From: Mycolicibacterium neoaurum VKM Ac-1815D
Lineage (GTDB): Bacteria; Actinomycetota; Actinomycetes; Mycobacteriales; Mycobacteriaceae
Reading direction: 5' to 3'
DNA: 64,000 nucleotides
Assembly (NCBI RefSeq): GCF_000317305.3
Contig: NC_023036.2
Coordinates: 3,720,001-3,784,000 of the forward strand
Shown here: positions 52,302 through 60,652 of the stretch, piece by piece
How the letters are laid out: each line of letters begins with the position of its first letter
How positions within the stretch are numbered: the first letter of the stretch is position 1
Made by a program: the position numbers and the translations under genes
The notes under the pieces: model-generated
What the model was told of the DNA's origin: nothing
The model's database searches: none
What the model saw: only the letters and a program-made list of their open reading frames with translations

Positions 52302-52328
52302 GGACCGGCTGAACGAGTCAGCCGGTCC
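52302..52328. terminator. Hairpin terminator between convergent genes
   Basis: GGACCGGCTGA (52302-52312) pairs perfectly with TCAGCCGGTCC (52318-52328) around a 5-nt loop. No T-run follows in either direction. Its place between the converging Rv2203-like and Fe-S carrier genes suggests a bidirectional terminator. Confidence 0.7.
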
Positions 52329-52373
52329 GGGTGAGCGTGATCGACCTGCCGGCGCGCGGCCTGGTCGGTCGGA

Positions 52374-52730
52374 TCAGTTGAACGAGTCGCCGCAGGCGCA
52401 GGACCCGGTGGCGTTGGGGTTGTCGATCGTGAAGCCCTGCTTCTCGATGGTGTCGACGAAGTCGATGGTGGCGCCTTGGATATACGGTGCGCTCATCCGG
52501 TCCACGGTCAGCGCCACCCCACCGAACTCGGTGGTCAGGTCACCGTCGAGGGTGCGGTCGTCGAAGAACAGGTTGTAGCGCAGTCCGGCGCATCCGCCCG
52601 GCTGCACCGCGATGCGCAGCGCCAGGTCGTCGCGGCCTTCCTGGTCAAGCAGCGCCTTGGCCTTGGCCGCCGCGGCGTCGGTCAGCACCGCACCATGGGT
52701 TTCGGTGGTGGTGTCGTCCTGAACAGTCAT
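52374..52730 (-). CDS. erpA: A-type iron-sulfur cluster carrier (ErpA/HesB-like, Rv2204c-like)
   Basis: This 118-aa A-type carrier delivers Fe-S clusters to target enzymes. The three conserved Cys are present: PGGCAGLRY and the terminal pair in SCACGDSFN. The usual IscA fold is seen with LTDAAAAKAKALLDQEG and FVDTIEKQGFTIDNPN. It is convergent with the Rv2203-like gene and close to the respiratory genes that need Fe-S clusters. Confidence 0.92.
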   Translation of the reverse strand: MTVQDDTTTETHGAVLTDAAAAKAKALLDQEGRDDLALRIAVQPGGCAGLRYNLFFDDRTLDGDLTTEFGGVALTVDRMSAPYIQGATIDFVDTIEKQGFTIDNPNATGSCACGDSFN

Positions 52731-52769
52731 TGCATCTCCTGAAGAAGTGCTGGTGCAATCGCGATGTCT

Positions 52770-53849
52770 TCAACGGTACCTTGCTCGGTCACTATTCCCG
52801 AGCCGTGCGGGCCAGTCGGCCGCGGTGCGCCGGGCCAGTCCGGTCAGCTGGGCCTGCGCATCGTCCATGGCCAGCTGTACCGAACCCGCGAAATCGGTCA
52901 CCGAATGGGCGGCCGCGATCCCCGCGTCGGCCAGTGCCGCCGTATCAAGGGTGACCTGGCCCGCCAGCACCAGCACCGGGACATCGCGTTCGCGCACACC
53001 GCCGGCCAGCGCACTGACCACCTTGCCGTGCAGCGACTGGTCGTCGAAACGGCCCTCACCGGTGATGACGAGTTCGGCGGCGGCCAGATCGTCGGTCAGC
53101 CCGGTGTGCTCGGCGATGACGGCGGCCCCGGATTCGCGACGGCCGCCGAGGGCCAGCAGCGCGGCGCCGAGCCCACCGGCCGCGCCCGCCCCGGCCTGTT
53201 CTGCGATACCCGGCCCGAGCTGGGACGCCCACTCGGTGAGCCGCTCTTCCAGCAGCGCGACGGTCGCGGCGTCGGCACCCTTCTGCGGACCGAACACCGC
53301 TGCCGCGCCCATCGGTCCCAGCAGCGGGTGTTCGACGTCGCTGGCAGCGATCAGTTCGATCCCGGCCAGCCGCCGACGGGCGGCGGACAGTCCGCCCAGT
53401 GCCTCGACCAGACCCCGGCCGCCGTCGGTGGTCGCGCTGCCGCCGAGGCCGACGACGATCCGCTGGGCACCCGCCCCGACGGCCGCCGCGACGAGTTCGC
53501 CGACCCCGCGGGTGTCGGCGGTGACGGCGGTCTCCGGATCGGGGCGCCTGCCGAGCAGGGTCAGACCACACGCCTGCGCACACTCGATATAGGCGGTCTC
53601 GCCGTGGTGCACCCAGTGCGCGTCCACCCAGCCGCCCAGCGGTCCGTGCACCGTGACCGGCCGCAGCCCACCGAGCCTGCTGGCCAGGACCTCGACGAAC
53701 CCCGGGCCGCCATCCGATTGCGGGGCAAAGGTCAGGGTGTCGGCCGGGCGGGCCTCGGCCCATCCCGCGGCGATTGCCCGGGCGGCCTGCACCGCGGTGA
53801 GGGTGTCGCCGAAGCAGTCCGGCGCTATCAGTACCGCCAGGCCAGTCAT
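52770..53849 (-). CDS. Glycerate kinase (GlxK/GarK family, Rv2205c-like)
   Basis: This 359-aa glycerate kinase of the type-2 family has the N-terminal motif APDCFGDTLTAVQAARAIA (the usual Ser/Lys in SFKGS is replaced by CFGDT), SDGGPGFVEVL, GLGGSATTDGGRG and ITGEGRFDDQSLHGKV. It makes 2-phosphoglycerate from glycerate. The ATG at 53849 gives MTGLAVLIAPD. It is divergent from the DUF3043 gene. Confidence 0.88.
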   Translation of the reverse strand: MTGLAVLIAPDCFGDTLTAVQAARAIAAGWAEARPADTLTFAPQSDGGPGFVEVLASRLGGLRPVTVHGPLGGWVDAHWVHHGETAYIECAQACGLTLLGRRPDPETAVTADTRGVGELVAAAVGAGAQRIVVGLGGSATTDGGRGLVEALGGLSAARRRLAGIELIAASDVEHPLLGPMGAAAVFGPQKGADAATVALLEERLTEWASQLGPGIAEQAGAGAAGGLGAALLALGGRRESGAAVIAEHTGLTDDLAAAELVITGEGRFDDQSLHGKVVSALAGGVRERDVPVLVLAGQVTLDTAALADAGIAAAHSVTDFAGSVQLAMDDAQAQLTGLARRTAADWPARLGNSDRARYR

Positions 53850-53908
53850 GCCAGCAGCGTAGAGGGTGGCTTTGGCAGGTGCATGCCGGGCCTCGGGGTC
53901 GGGGCAAG

Positions 53909-53924
53909 TAACCTTGCGGGCGTG
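53909..53924 (+). promoter_or_regulatory. Leaderless-type promoter at the DUF3043 gene
   Basis: TAACCT (53909-53914) matches TANNNT and ends 7 nt before the GTG at 53922. No ribosome binding site is visible, which suggests a leaderless mRNA. Confidence 0.55.
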
Positions 53925-54599
53925 AAGCTGCTCGGCCGAAACAAGGACAACCCCGAACCGGAGGATGCGGAATCCGCCGGGCAGTCGGGCTCGGCGGCCG
54001 ATGTTGCCGAGGCCAGGAACACGGGGACCGCGCCGAAGGGCCGACCGACCCCCAAGCGCAGCGAGGCGGCCCGTAAGCGCGGTCCGGTGGCTCCGGCGCC
54101 CATGACGACGGCCGAGGCCCGCAAGCGCCGTAAGGCCGTCGCGGGGCCGAAGTTGTCCAAGGAGGAGCGCAAGGCCCAGAAGCTGACCCGGCGCGCCGAT
54201 ATGGCCGACCGCCGGGAGCGCATGATGGCCGGTGACGACGCCTACCTGCTGCCCCGCGACAAGGGCCCGGTGCGCCGCTACGTGCGCGACCTGGTCGATG
54301 CCCGCCGCAATCTGCTCGGGTTGTTCATGCCGATCGCGCTCGGCCTGATCCTGGTGACCCTGTCGGTCCCCTCGCCCGCCGTGCAGCAGCCGCTGTCGTT
54401 CGCGATGCCGGTGCTGCTGGTCGTGATGGTCATCGACGGGGTGATCGTGGGCCGCTACGTCAACCGCAAGGTCGACGAGAAGTTCCCCGACAACACCGAA
54501 ACCGGGTTCAAGCTGGGTTTCTATGCCGCCAGCCGCGCCTCGCAGTTGCGCCGGATGCGCGCCCCGCGCCCGCAGGTCAACCGCGGCGACGACGTCTGA
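53922..54599 (+). CDS. DUF3043 membrane protein (Rv2206-like)
   Basis: This 225-aa actinobacterial DUF3043 protein has a long basic cytosolic N-terminus (about 1-125, rich in Arg/Lys/Ala, LSKEERKAQKLTRRADMADRR). Two membrane helices follow (about 132-150, FMPIALGLILVTLSV, and 160-180, FAMPVLLVVMVIDGVIVG), then FPDNTETGFKLGFYAASRA. Function is unknown. cobU begins 9 nt later, so it may share the cobalamin operon promoter. Confidence 0.88.
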   Translation: MKLLGRNKDNPEPEDAESAGQSGSAADVAEARNTGTAPKGRPTPKRSEAARKRGPVAPAPMTTAEARKRRKAVAGPKLSKEERKAQKLTRRADMADRRERMMAGDDAYLLPRDKGPVRRYVRDLVDARRNLLGLFMPIALGLILVTLSVPSPAVQQPLSFAMPVLLVVMVIDGVIVGRYVNRKVDEKFPDNTETGFKLGFYAASRASQLRRMRAPRPQVNRGDDV

Positions 54600-54608
54600 G
54601 CCGGGCCC

Positions 54609-55157
54609 ATGCCCACTCGCCCGGCCCGGTCCGGGGTGCGTGCGCTCGTCCTCGGCGGTATCCGGTCGGGTAAATCGGGCCATGCCGAGGGCCTGCTCGC
54701 CGCGTCCTCGACCGTGCGTTATCTGGCCACCGGGCCGGTGCCCGCGGGTGCGGACAGTTGGTCGGTGCGGGTGGCCGCCCACCGCGACCGCCGGCCAGCG
54801 CATTGGCACACCGTCGAATCCGCCGATGTGGCAACGCATTTGCGCGACGACCCGGTGACGCCGACGCTGGTGGACGATATCGGCGGCTGGCTCACCGCGG
54901 TGATGGACCGCCGCGACGCATGGACCGGCGGGTCGGTCCGCGCCGATATCGATGACCTGTGCGCCGCGATCGACACCGTCACCGGGCCGTTGGTGCTGGT
55001 CAGTCCGGAGGTCGGGCTGACGGTGGTCTCGGCGACGCCGGCCGGCCGGTTGTTCACCGATGAGCTCGGCACGCTCAACCAGCGGCTTGCCGCGGTGTGC
55101 GACCGGGTGGTGCTCGTCGTCGCCGGCCAACCGCTGGCCGTGAAGGAGTTGTCATGA
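54609..55157 (+). CDS. cobU: Adenosylcobinamide kinase/phosphate guanylyltransferase CobU
   Basis: CobU phosphorylates adenosylcobinamide and attaches GMP in nucleotide-loop assembly of B12. The 182-aa P-loop protein has LVLGGIRSGKSGHAEG, the RVAAHRDRRPAHWHTVE guanylate-site region and VSPEVGLTVV (the family has VSNEVG). Asn to Pro at that position is a small departure. It overlaps cobT by 4 nt. Confidence 0.93.
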   Translation: MPTRPARSGVRALVLGGIRSGKSGHAEGLLAASSTVRYLATGPVPAGADSWSVRVAAHRDRRPAHWHTVESADVATHLRDDPVTPTLVDDIGGWLTAVMDRRDAWTGGSVRADIDDLCAAIDTVTGPLVLVSPEVGLTVVSATPAGRLFTDELGTLNQRLAAVCDRVVLVVAGQPLAVKELS

Positions 55158-56248
55158 CCGCAGAATTCCCCACCGAGGTCCCCGCTGGGTTCCCCAACGT
55201 GTTCCCCACTGTGCTCACGCCCGACGTCGACGCCGGGCAGGCCGCATTGCTCCGCCAGCTCACGCTGACCAAACCCCCCGGCTCGCTGGGGCGGCTGGAG
55301 GCGCTCTCGGTGTGGGTCTCGGCCTGCCAGGGCCTGTGTCCGCCGCGGCAGTTCGAGCGGGCCCGGGTGGTGGTGTTCGCCGGGGATCACGGGGTGGCCC
55401 AGGCCGGTGTGTCCGCGTTTCCCCCGGAGGTGACCGCGCAGATGGTCGCCAACTTCGCCGCGGGCGGTGCCGCCATCAATGTGCTCGCCGAACTCGCCGG
55501 GGCCGGGGTCCGGGTCGCCGATATCGCGGTGGACGCCGAGGAGACGACCGACGCCGTCGGCAGCCACCGGATCCGGCGCGCCAGCGGCAATATCGCCGTC
55601 GAGGATGCGCTGACCGCCGAGCAGACCGAAGCGGCGATCACCGCCGGGCGCGCGATCGCCGACGAGGAGGTCGACGGCGGTGCGGATCTGCTGATCGCCG
55701 GCGATATGGGGATCGGAAACACCACGCCGGCAACCACATTGATCGCCGCCCTGACCCGCTCGGAGCCGGTGGCGGTGATCGGGCGCGGCACCGGGATCGA
55801 TGATGCGGGCTGGGCGCGCAAGGCCTCGGCCATTCGCGATGCGCTCTATCGGGCCCGCGCCGTGGTGGCCGATCCGATCGGGCTGCTGCGGGTGTGCGGC
55901 GGTGCCGACCTGGCGGCCATGGCCGGGTTCCTGGCCCAGGCCGCGATCCGCCGGACGCCGGTGCTGCTGGATGGCGTGGTCGTTACCGCCGCGGCGCTGG
56001 TGGCCGAGGAGCTGGCGCCGGGAGCACGCGCCTGGTGGCAGGCCGGACACCGGTCCACCGAACCGGCCCACACCCTGGCGCTGCAGCGCCTGGAGCTCGA
56101 ACCGATCATCGACCTGGGCATGCGACTGGGTGAGGGCAGCGGCGCCGCGGTGGCGCTTCCGGTGCTGCGCGCCGCGGTCGCCACGTTGGCCTCGATGGCC
56201 ACCTTCGCCGAGGCCGCGGTCACCGGCGCACCCGATACGACCTCGTGA
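55154..56248 (+). CDS. cobT: Nicotinate-nucleotide--DMB phosphoribosyltransferase CobT
   Basis: CobT activates the lower ligand dimethylbenzimidazole with nicotinate mononucleotide. The 364-aa enzyme has KPPGSLGRLEALSVW, VVVFAGDHGVAQAGVSAFP, IAGDMGIGNTTPATTL, LLDGVVVTAAALVAEE and the C-terminal catalytic Glu region IDLGMRLGEGSGAA. It overlaps cobU and cobS by 4 nt each. Confidence 0.95.
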   Translation: MTAEFPTEVPAGFPNVFPTVLTPDVDAGQAALLRQLTLTKPPGSLGRLEALSVWVSACQGLCPPRQFERARVVVFAGDHGVAQAGVSAFPPEVTAQMVANFAAGGAAINVLAELAGAGVRVADIAVDAEETTDAVGSHRIRRASGNIAVEDALTAEQTEAAITAGRAIADEEVDGGADLLIAGDMGIGNTTPATTLIAALTRSEPVAVIGRGTGIDDAGWARKASAIRDALYRARAVVADPIGLLRVCGGADLAAMAGFLAQAAIRRTPVLLDGVVVTAAALVAEELAPGARAWWQAGHRSTEPAHTLALQRLELEPIIDLGMRLGEGSGAAVALPVLRAAVATLASMATFAEAAVTGAPDTTS

Positions 56249-56967
56249 TCGGCCCGCTGGCCTCGGCTTTCGCCTTCGGCACGGTGCTACCGGTCAGGAC
56301 GGAGCACCCGTTCGGGCGCGGCGCGTTGACTGCGTTGCCGGTGGTCGGCGCGGCGCTGGGGGCGGTGGCAGCGCTGGTCGGCGTCGGCGCCACGGCGCTG
56401 TGGGGTCCGGGTCCGCTGGCCGGTGTGCTCGCGGTCGTCACGGTGTTGTTGTGCACCCGCGGACTGCATATCGACGGGCTGTCGGACACGGTGGACGGGC
56501 TGGGGTGTTACGGCGCGCCCGAACGGGCGCTGGCGGTGATGCGCGACGGGACCGCAGGCCCGTTCGGGGTGGCCGCCATCGTCGTGGCGATCGTGGTGCA
56601 GGGACTTGCGTTCGGCGCGCTGGGACCGGCGGCGATCATCGTCGCCGTCGCCGCGGGCCGGGTCGCGGTGGTGGCGACCTGCCGCCGTGCGGTACCGGCC
56701 GCGCCGGGCAGCACGCTGGGCAGTCTGGTCGCGGGCTCCCAGCCGCGGTGGATCGTGGCGGCGTGGGCGGTCGTCCTCGCCGTGGCCGCCGCCTTCGTGA
56801 CGCCGCGGCCGTGGCAGGGCCCCCTGGTGGTGCTGGTGGCGTTGGTGGTCTGCGCGCTGCTGGTGGGTCATTGCGTGCGCCGCTTCGGCGGTGTCACCGG
56901 CGACGTGCTCGGGGCTTCGGTGGAGGTCACGACGACGCTGACGGCACTGGGCCTGGCGGTCGGCTAG
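56245..56967 (+). CDS. cobS: Adenosylcobinamide-GDP ribazoletransferase CobS
   Basis: CobS joins adenosylcobinamide-GDP to alpha-ribazole in the membrane, the last B12 assembly step with CobC. The 240-aa polytopic protein has the catalytic motif TRGLHIDGLSDTVDGLGCYG (Asp-rich), AVMRDGTAGPFGV, and VTGDVLGASVEVTTTLTALG near the end. It precedes selO by only 10 nt. Confidence 0.95.
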   Translation: MIGPLASAFAFGTVLPVRTEHPFGRGALTALPVVGAALGAVAALVGVGATALWGPGPLAGVLAVVTVLLCTRGLHIDGLSDTVDGLGCYGAPERALAVMRDGTAGPFGVAAIVVAIVVQGLAFGALGPAAIIVAVAAGRVAVVATCRRAVPAAPGSTLGSLVAGSQPRWIVAAWAVVLAVAAAFVTPRPWQGPLVVLVALVVCALLVGHCVRRFGGVTGDVLGASVEVTTTLTALGLAVG

Positions 56968-56977
56968 CGTCGGAGGG

Positions 56978-58387
56978 ATGACCGCGTCGACCGTCGCGCT
57001 GGACAACCGCTTTGCCAGAGAACTTCCCGAGCTGGCCGTCAGCTGGCAGGCCGTTACTCCGCCGCAGCCCACCCTGGCCGTCCTCAACGAGCCACTGGCC
57101 AGCGAGCTGGGCCTGGACCCGCAGTGGTTGCGATCCGACGAGGGCATCGGTTTGCTCACCGGTACGCGGTTGCCGTCCACCGCGTCGCCCGTCGCACAGG
57201 TCTACGCCGGACACCAATTCGGCGGGTTGCAACCGCGCCTGGGCGACGGCCGCGCATTGCTGCTCGGCGAATTCCCCGACGGTCGCGATCTCCACCTGAA
57301 GGGTTCCGGGCCGACGCCGCTGTCCCGCGGCGGGGACGGGCTGGCCGCGCTCGGGCCGATGTTGCGCGAATACATCGTCAGTGAGGGGATGCACGCGCTC
57401 GGGGTCCCCACCACGCGGTCGCTGTCGGTGGTGGCCACCGGTGCACCGGTCCACCGGGAGACGGTGCTGCCCGGCGCGGTGTTGGCTCGCGTTGCCGCCA
57501 GCCATCTGCGGGTGGGCAGCTTCGTCTACGCCGCGAGCACCGGGGACGCCGGACTGCTGCGCCGATTGGCCGATCACGCCATCGCCAGACACCACCCGGA
57601 ATGCGCCGATGCGCCCGACCCGTACCTGGCGTTGTTCGATGCCGTCATCACGGTGCAGGCCGAACTGATCGCGCGGTGGATGCTGGTGGGCTTCATCCAC
57701 GGGGTGATGAACACCGACAACGTGCTGGTCTCCGGCGAGACCATCGATTTCGGGCCGTGCGCCTTCCTCGAGGTGTTCGATCCGGCGACGGTGTACAGCT
57801 CGATCGACAGCTGGGGCCGCTATGCCTATGGCAATCAGCCGGCGATCACCGGCTGGAATCTGGCGCGTTTCGCCGAGACGTTGTTGCCCCTGTTGGCGCA
57901 GTCCGGTGGTGGCACCGACGCGGCGATCGAGCTCGCCACCGCCACCCTCGGTGAGTTCGCGCCGCGATACCAGGCCGCATGGCGGTCCGGCATGCGCGCC
58001 AAACTCGGCCTCGGACAAGAGCATTCGGATGACGCATTGGTCGACGAACTGCCTGGGCTGTTGACCGAGCACGCCGTCGACCACACCTCCTTCTTCCGCG
58101 GTCTGGCCCGTGGCGATGTGCCGTTGGGACTCTTGGACTGGGTGACACGCTGGCGCGCGCTCGCTCCGGACACCGCCGCGATGAACCGTGTCAATCCCGT
58201 CTACATCCCGCGCAATCACCTGGTCGAGGAGGCGCTGGCGGCGGCCACCGGCGGGGACCTGGCCCCGGCGCACCGACTGTTGGATGCGATCGGCGACCCC
58301 TTCACCGAACGACCGGGCCTGGAGCGCTACGCGGCGCCGGCCGATCAGGAATTCACGGCCGGTTACCGCACCTTCTGCGGCACCTGA
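56978..58387 (+). CDS. selO: SelO/YdiU protein adenylyltransferase (pseudokinase)
   Basis: SelO transfers AMP to Ser/Thr/Tyr of target proteins, with ATP bound in a flipped orientation, and is linked to redox stress. The 469-aa copy has FAGHQFGG-like VYAGHQFGGLQPRLGDGRA, catalytic Lys108 in LHLKGSGPTPLSRGGDG, HGVMNTDN248 and metal Asp257 in IDFGPCAFLE. A clear ribosome site (CGGAGG) and a 10-nt gap after cobS suggest cotranscription with the cob genes. The C-terminus ends CGT, without the usual SCSS or selenocysteine. M. tuberculosis lacks it at this locus. Confidence 0.92.
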   Translation: MTASTVALDNRFARELPELAVSWQAVTPPQPTLAVLNEPLASELGLDPQWLRSDEGIGLLTGTRLPSTASPVAQVYAGHQFGGLQPRLGDGRALLLGEFPDGRDLHLKGSGPTPLSRGGDGLAALGPMLREYIVSEGMHALGVPTTRSLSVVATGAPVHRETVLPGAVLARVAASHLRVGSFVYAASTGDAGLLRRLADHAIARHHPECADAPDPYLALFDAVITVQAELIARWMLVGFIHGVMNTDNVLVSGETIDFGPCAFLEVFDPATVYSSIDSWGRYAYGNQPAITGWNLARFAETLLPLLAQSGGGTDAAIELATATLGEFAPRYQAAWRSGMRAKLGLGQEHSDDALVDELPGLLTEHAVDHTSFFRGLARGDVPLGLLDWVTRWRALAPDTAAMNRVNPVYIPRNHLVEEALAAATGGDLAPAHRLLDAIGDPFTERPGLERYAAPADQEFTAGYRTFCGT

Positions 58388-58750
58388 CCGCGGCCGAGTG
58401 CATTAGCTGGCCAGTCACCCCAGTCTCGGATACGGCGCCGACCGAATAATTCCGCCGCGACGCGATAGACGCGCGCGGACATTTTCAGCAACGAGTGGTG
58501 CTTTTGCCAGGATCACCTTTGAACTGCAATTTTTGCTCACAGCTGGGTGCGCACCGGCCCATCACGGATGCCGCGAAACGCACCGAACTAGTGCAGTACC
58601 CGCACAAAAGTCGTTGCAAACGCACATCCAATTAACGCCTCTGATAATTTCTGCGAAGTTGCTGTGCGTCACCGGTGCAGCACCTAACGTGCCGTTTCAC
58701 CGGGACAGGATCCAGCAGGGATCGCGCCGGTCGGGAAAGGAACAAACCTC
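58388..58750 (+). other. AT-richer leader before the secreted cysteine-peptidase-like gene
   Basis: This 363-bp gap is visibly less GC-rich than its surroundings, especially 58440-58660. A possible promoter reads TTGCAA (58614-58619) and GATAAT (58643-58648), with an unusually long 23-nt spacing. The ribosome site GGAAAGGAAC ends 6 nt before the GTG. I could not match a known riboswitch. The composition hints at acquired or heavily regulated DNA. Confidence 0.55.
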
Positions 58751-60580
58751 GTGGATCCAAGCCGCCGACGGCGCCGCCGCATACCCACCGAACCGCCCAC
58801 CCGTCGATACGATCCCCCGGCCGCGCCGATCACCCGCCGGTTCACGGCCTGGGTCGCCGCCGGCGCGCTCGCGATGGGACTGGGCGCGGCCATGGTCACC
58901 GGCGCCGCGGCCGCTGCGGCCGATACGGATTCCTCCGGTTCGGAGTCCAGTTCCAGCAGCGCGGCGAGCACCGACACACGCTCGGGTTCGGCGACCAGCA
59001 CGGACACCGCCGACAGCAGCACCAGCCTCAGCGACACCACCTCCACCGGAGCCGGTGGCACCGGAGCCGGGGACAACCGGTCCGATGACGACACCTCGGG
59101 CACCGACCGTACCGACACCCGCACCGAGGACACCGGTTCCGATGCCGCGACCGCGGCGTTGCACCGGGCCGAACTTCGCGCCGCGCTGACCGAACAGCGC
59201 GACACCGCGTTGACGGCGGCCTTCGCCGATACCACCGCCGATACCTTGGCCGATACCGCCGATGACACGACCACAACGGCCGAATCGTCTGCGCCACCGG
59301 TCACCACCGGTGAACCGGCCGCGGGTGAGGTCATCATCGACGAAACCGAGATCACCACCCCCGAGGGCCAGAACGGCGCCCCGGGCGCCGAGGAGTCGGC
59401 GGCGACCCCGCGGGCCGGACCGTCCTCGGGCTCGCCGAACACGGCCACCCAGAACGCCCAACCGACACCGGCGGCCGAACCGGCCATCGAGTCGAACTCG
59501 CTGTGGGACAACATCGTCCGGCACCTGCGGTTCATCTTCAACAATGCCGCCCCGACCTTGGAGAACGGCAAGGCCGAGCAGGTGCCCGGCACCGGCGTGG
59601 TCGGCACCGTGGTCGGGCACAGCAACAACGGGTTCGACCTGACCTACCGCGTCGCCGAGCAGGCCACCTACGGGACCGTCACCGTCGACCCCGTCACCGG
59701 CAAGTACACCTACACCGCCAAGCCCATCCTGCAGGCGCCGGGAACCGTCGACTACTTCGTCATCGAAGCCGATAACGGCACCGCGGCCCGTCTGCCCGGC
59801 CTCGCGGGCCTGGCCCAGCACGTCCTGCACTCGCTGGCCGTCGCGTTCGGCCTGTCCCGGCCGAGCACCACCCGGCTGGAAATCCTGATCGAGTTCGGCG
59901 GCACCGGACAGTACGGCGACCCGCTGGGCGGCCGGGAGTTCTACGTGCACCAGAACGACGACGATTGCGCCGTGATGGCGGTCGCCTCGGTGTGGGGACA
60001 GCTCACCGGCACGCGGCCGACGGCCACCACCGAGCAGGAGTTCCTGGACCTGGCGAAGCAAACCCCCAGCGTCTCGCACCCCGGCATGATGTGGATCGAC
60101 GAGGGCACCAACGGCCTGACCACCGAGGACACCGCCCAGCTGCTGCGGGTCAAGGGTCTGGAGGTCGAGACGTATCGCATGAGCGAGTACACCGAAGGTG
60201 ACGCCAACTTCCGCGACGGTCAGGATGCGCTCGGCCAGCTCAAGGAGGCGTTGGTGGAGGGCAAGGGCACCATCGCCATGATCAACGCGAACAGCATGTG
60301 GAGTGCACTCGGCCTCGGTTTCGACAGCACGATGGTCAACGCCAATCACGCGCTCTCGGTCATCGGCATCAACCTCAAGGTGCCCAACCCGAACAGGCCC
60401 GGCGACACCTACGCCGTCGTGTACGTCAACGACAGCGGATTGCCGGAACCCGTGGGACAGGGCATGGCGGTCCCACTGGCCACGTTCATGTGGGCGTGGG
60501 CGGCGAGCGGCTATGAGCTGATCACGGCCACCAACCCGAATCCGGTTGCCCAGCAGCTGGTCTGGGAGTTGGCCGCCTAG
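58751..60580 (+). CDS. Secreted Ser/Thr/Asp-rich protein with C39/papain-like cysteine peptidase-like domain
   Basis: This 609-aa protein has a basic start and a hydrophobic signal (about 31-57, VAAGALAMGLGAAMVTGAAA). A long low-complexity Ser/Thr/Asp/Ala linker follows (about 58-250), then a beta-rich VCBS/cadherin-like segment (about 270-340: GFDLTYRVAEQATYGTVTVD, TYTAKPILQAPGTVDYFVIE). The C-terminal domain has Cys406 in NDDDCAVMAVASVWG, His533 in NANHALSVIGI and Asn560-Asp561 in VYVNDSG. That order fits a papain/C39-type Cys-His-Asn/Asp triad. No ABC transporter is nearby, so it is probably secreted by Sec or another route. Substrate and role are unknown; an inactive fold or inhibitor-like role is possible. 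Confidence 0.72.
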   Translation: MDPSRRRRRRIPTEPPTRRYDPPAAPITRRFTAWVAAGALAMGLGAAMVTGAAAAAADTDSSGSESSSSSAASTDTRSGSATSTDTADSSTSLSDTTSTGAGGTGAGDNRSDDDTSGTDRTDTRTEDTGSDAATAALHRAELRAALTEQRDTALTAAFADTTADTLADTADDTTTTAESSAPPVTTGEPAAGEVIIDETEITTPEGQNGAPGAEESAATPRAGPSSGSPNTATQNAQPTPAAEPAIESNSLWDNIVRHLRFIFNNAAPTLENGKAEQVPGTGVVGTVVGHSNNGFDLTYRVAEQATYGTVTVDPVTGKYTYTAKPILQAPGTVDYFVIEADNGTAARLPGLAGLAQHVLHSLAVAFGLSRPSTTRLEILIEFGGTGQYGDPLGGREFYVHQNDDDCAVMAVASVWGQLTGTRPTATTEQEFLDLAKQTPSVSHPGMMWIDEGTNGLTTEDTAQLLRVKGLEVETYRMSEYTEGDANFRDGQDALGQLKEALVEGKGTIAMINANSMWSALGLGFDSTMVNANHALSVIGINLKVPNPNRPGDTYAVVYVNDSGLPEPVGQGMAVPLATFMWAWAASGYELITATNPNPVAQQLVWELAA

Positions 60581-60594
60581 CGAACGACCGCAGA

Positions 60595-60646
60595 TGTGAC
60601 AAGGGCGGGTGTGCCGGCCACCGCCGGCGCACCCGCCCTTGTCACA
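60595..60646. terminator. Strong bidirectional hairpin terminator
   Basis: Arms 60595-60618 and 60623-60646 are 24 nt each and complementary except for one mismatch, with the 4-nt loop CACC. It lies between the converging peptidase-like gene and ilvE, beginning 14 nt after one stop and ending 6 nt before the other. No long T-run is present. Confidence 0.85.
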
Positions 60647-60652
60647 ATCAGA

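Noticed and set aside
53850..55130. N-terminal extension of the glycerate kinase frame over DUF3043 and cobU genes
   Set aside because: The frame stays open by GC bias only; the family N-terminus starts at the ATG at 53849.
58697..60349. 550-codon minus-strand frame opposite the secreted peptidase-like gene
   Set aside because: Gly/Val/Arg-rich shadow without motifs; the plus frame has a signal peptide, ribosome site and a Cys/His/Asn pattern.
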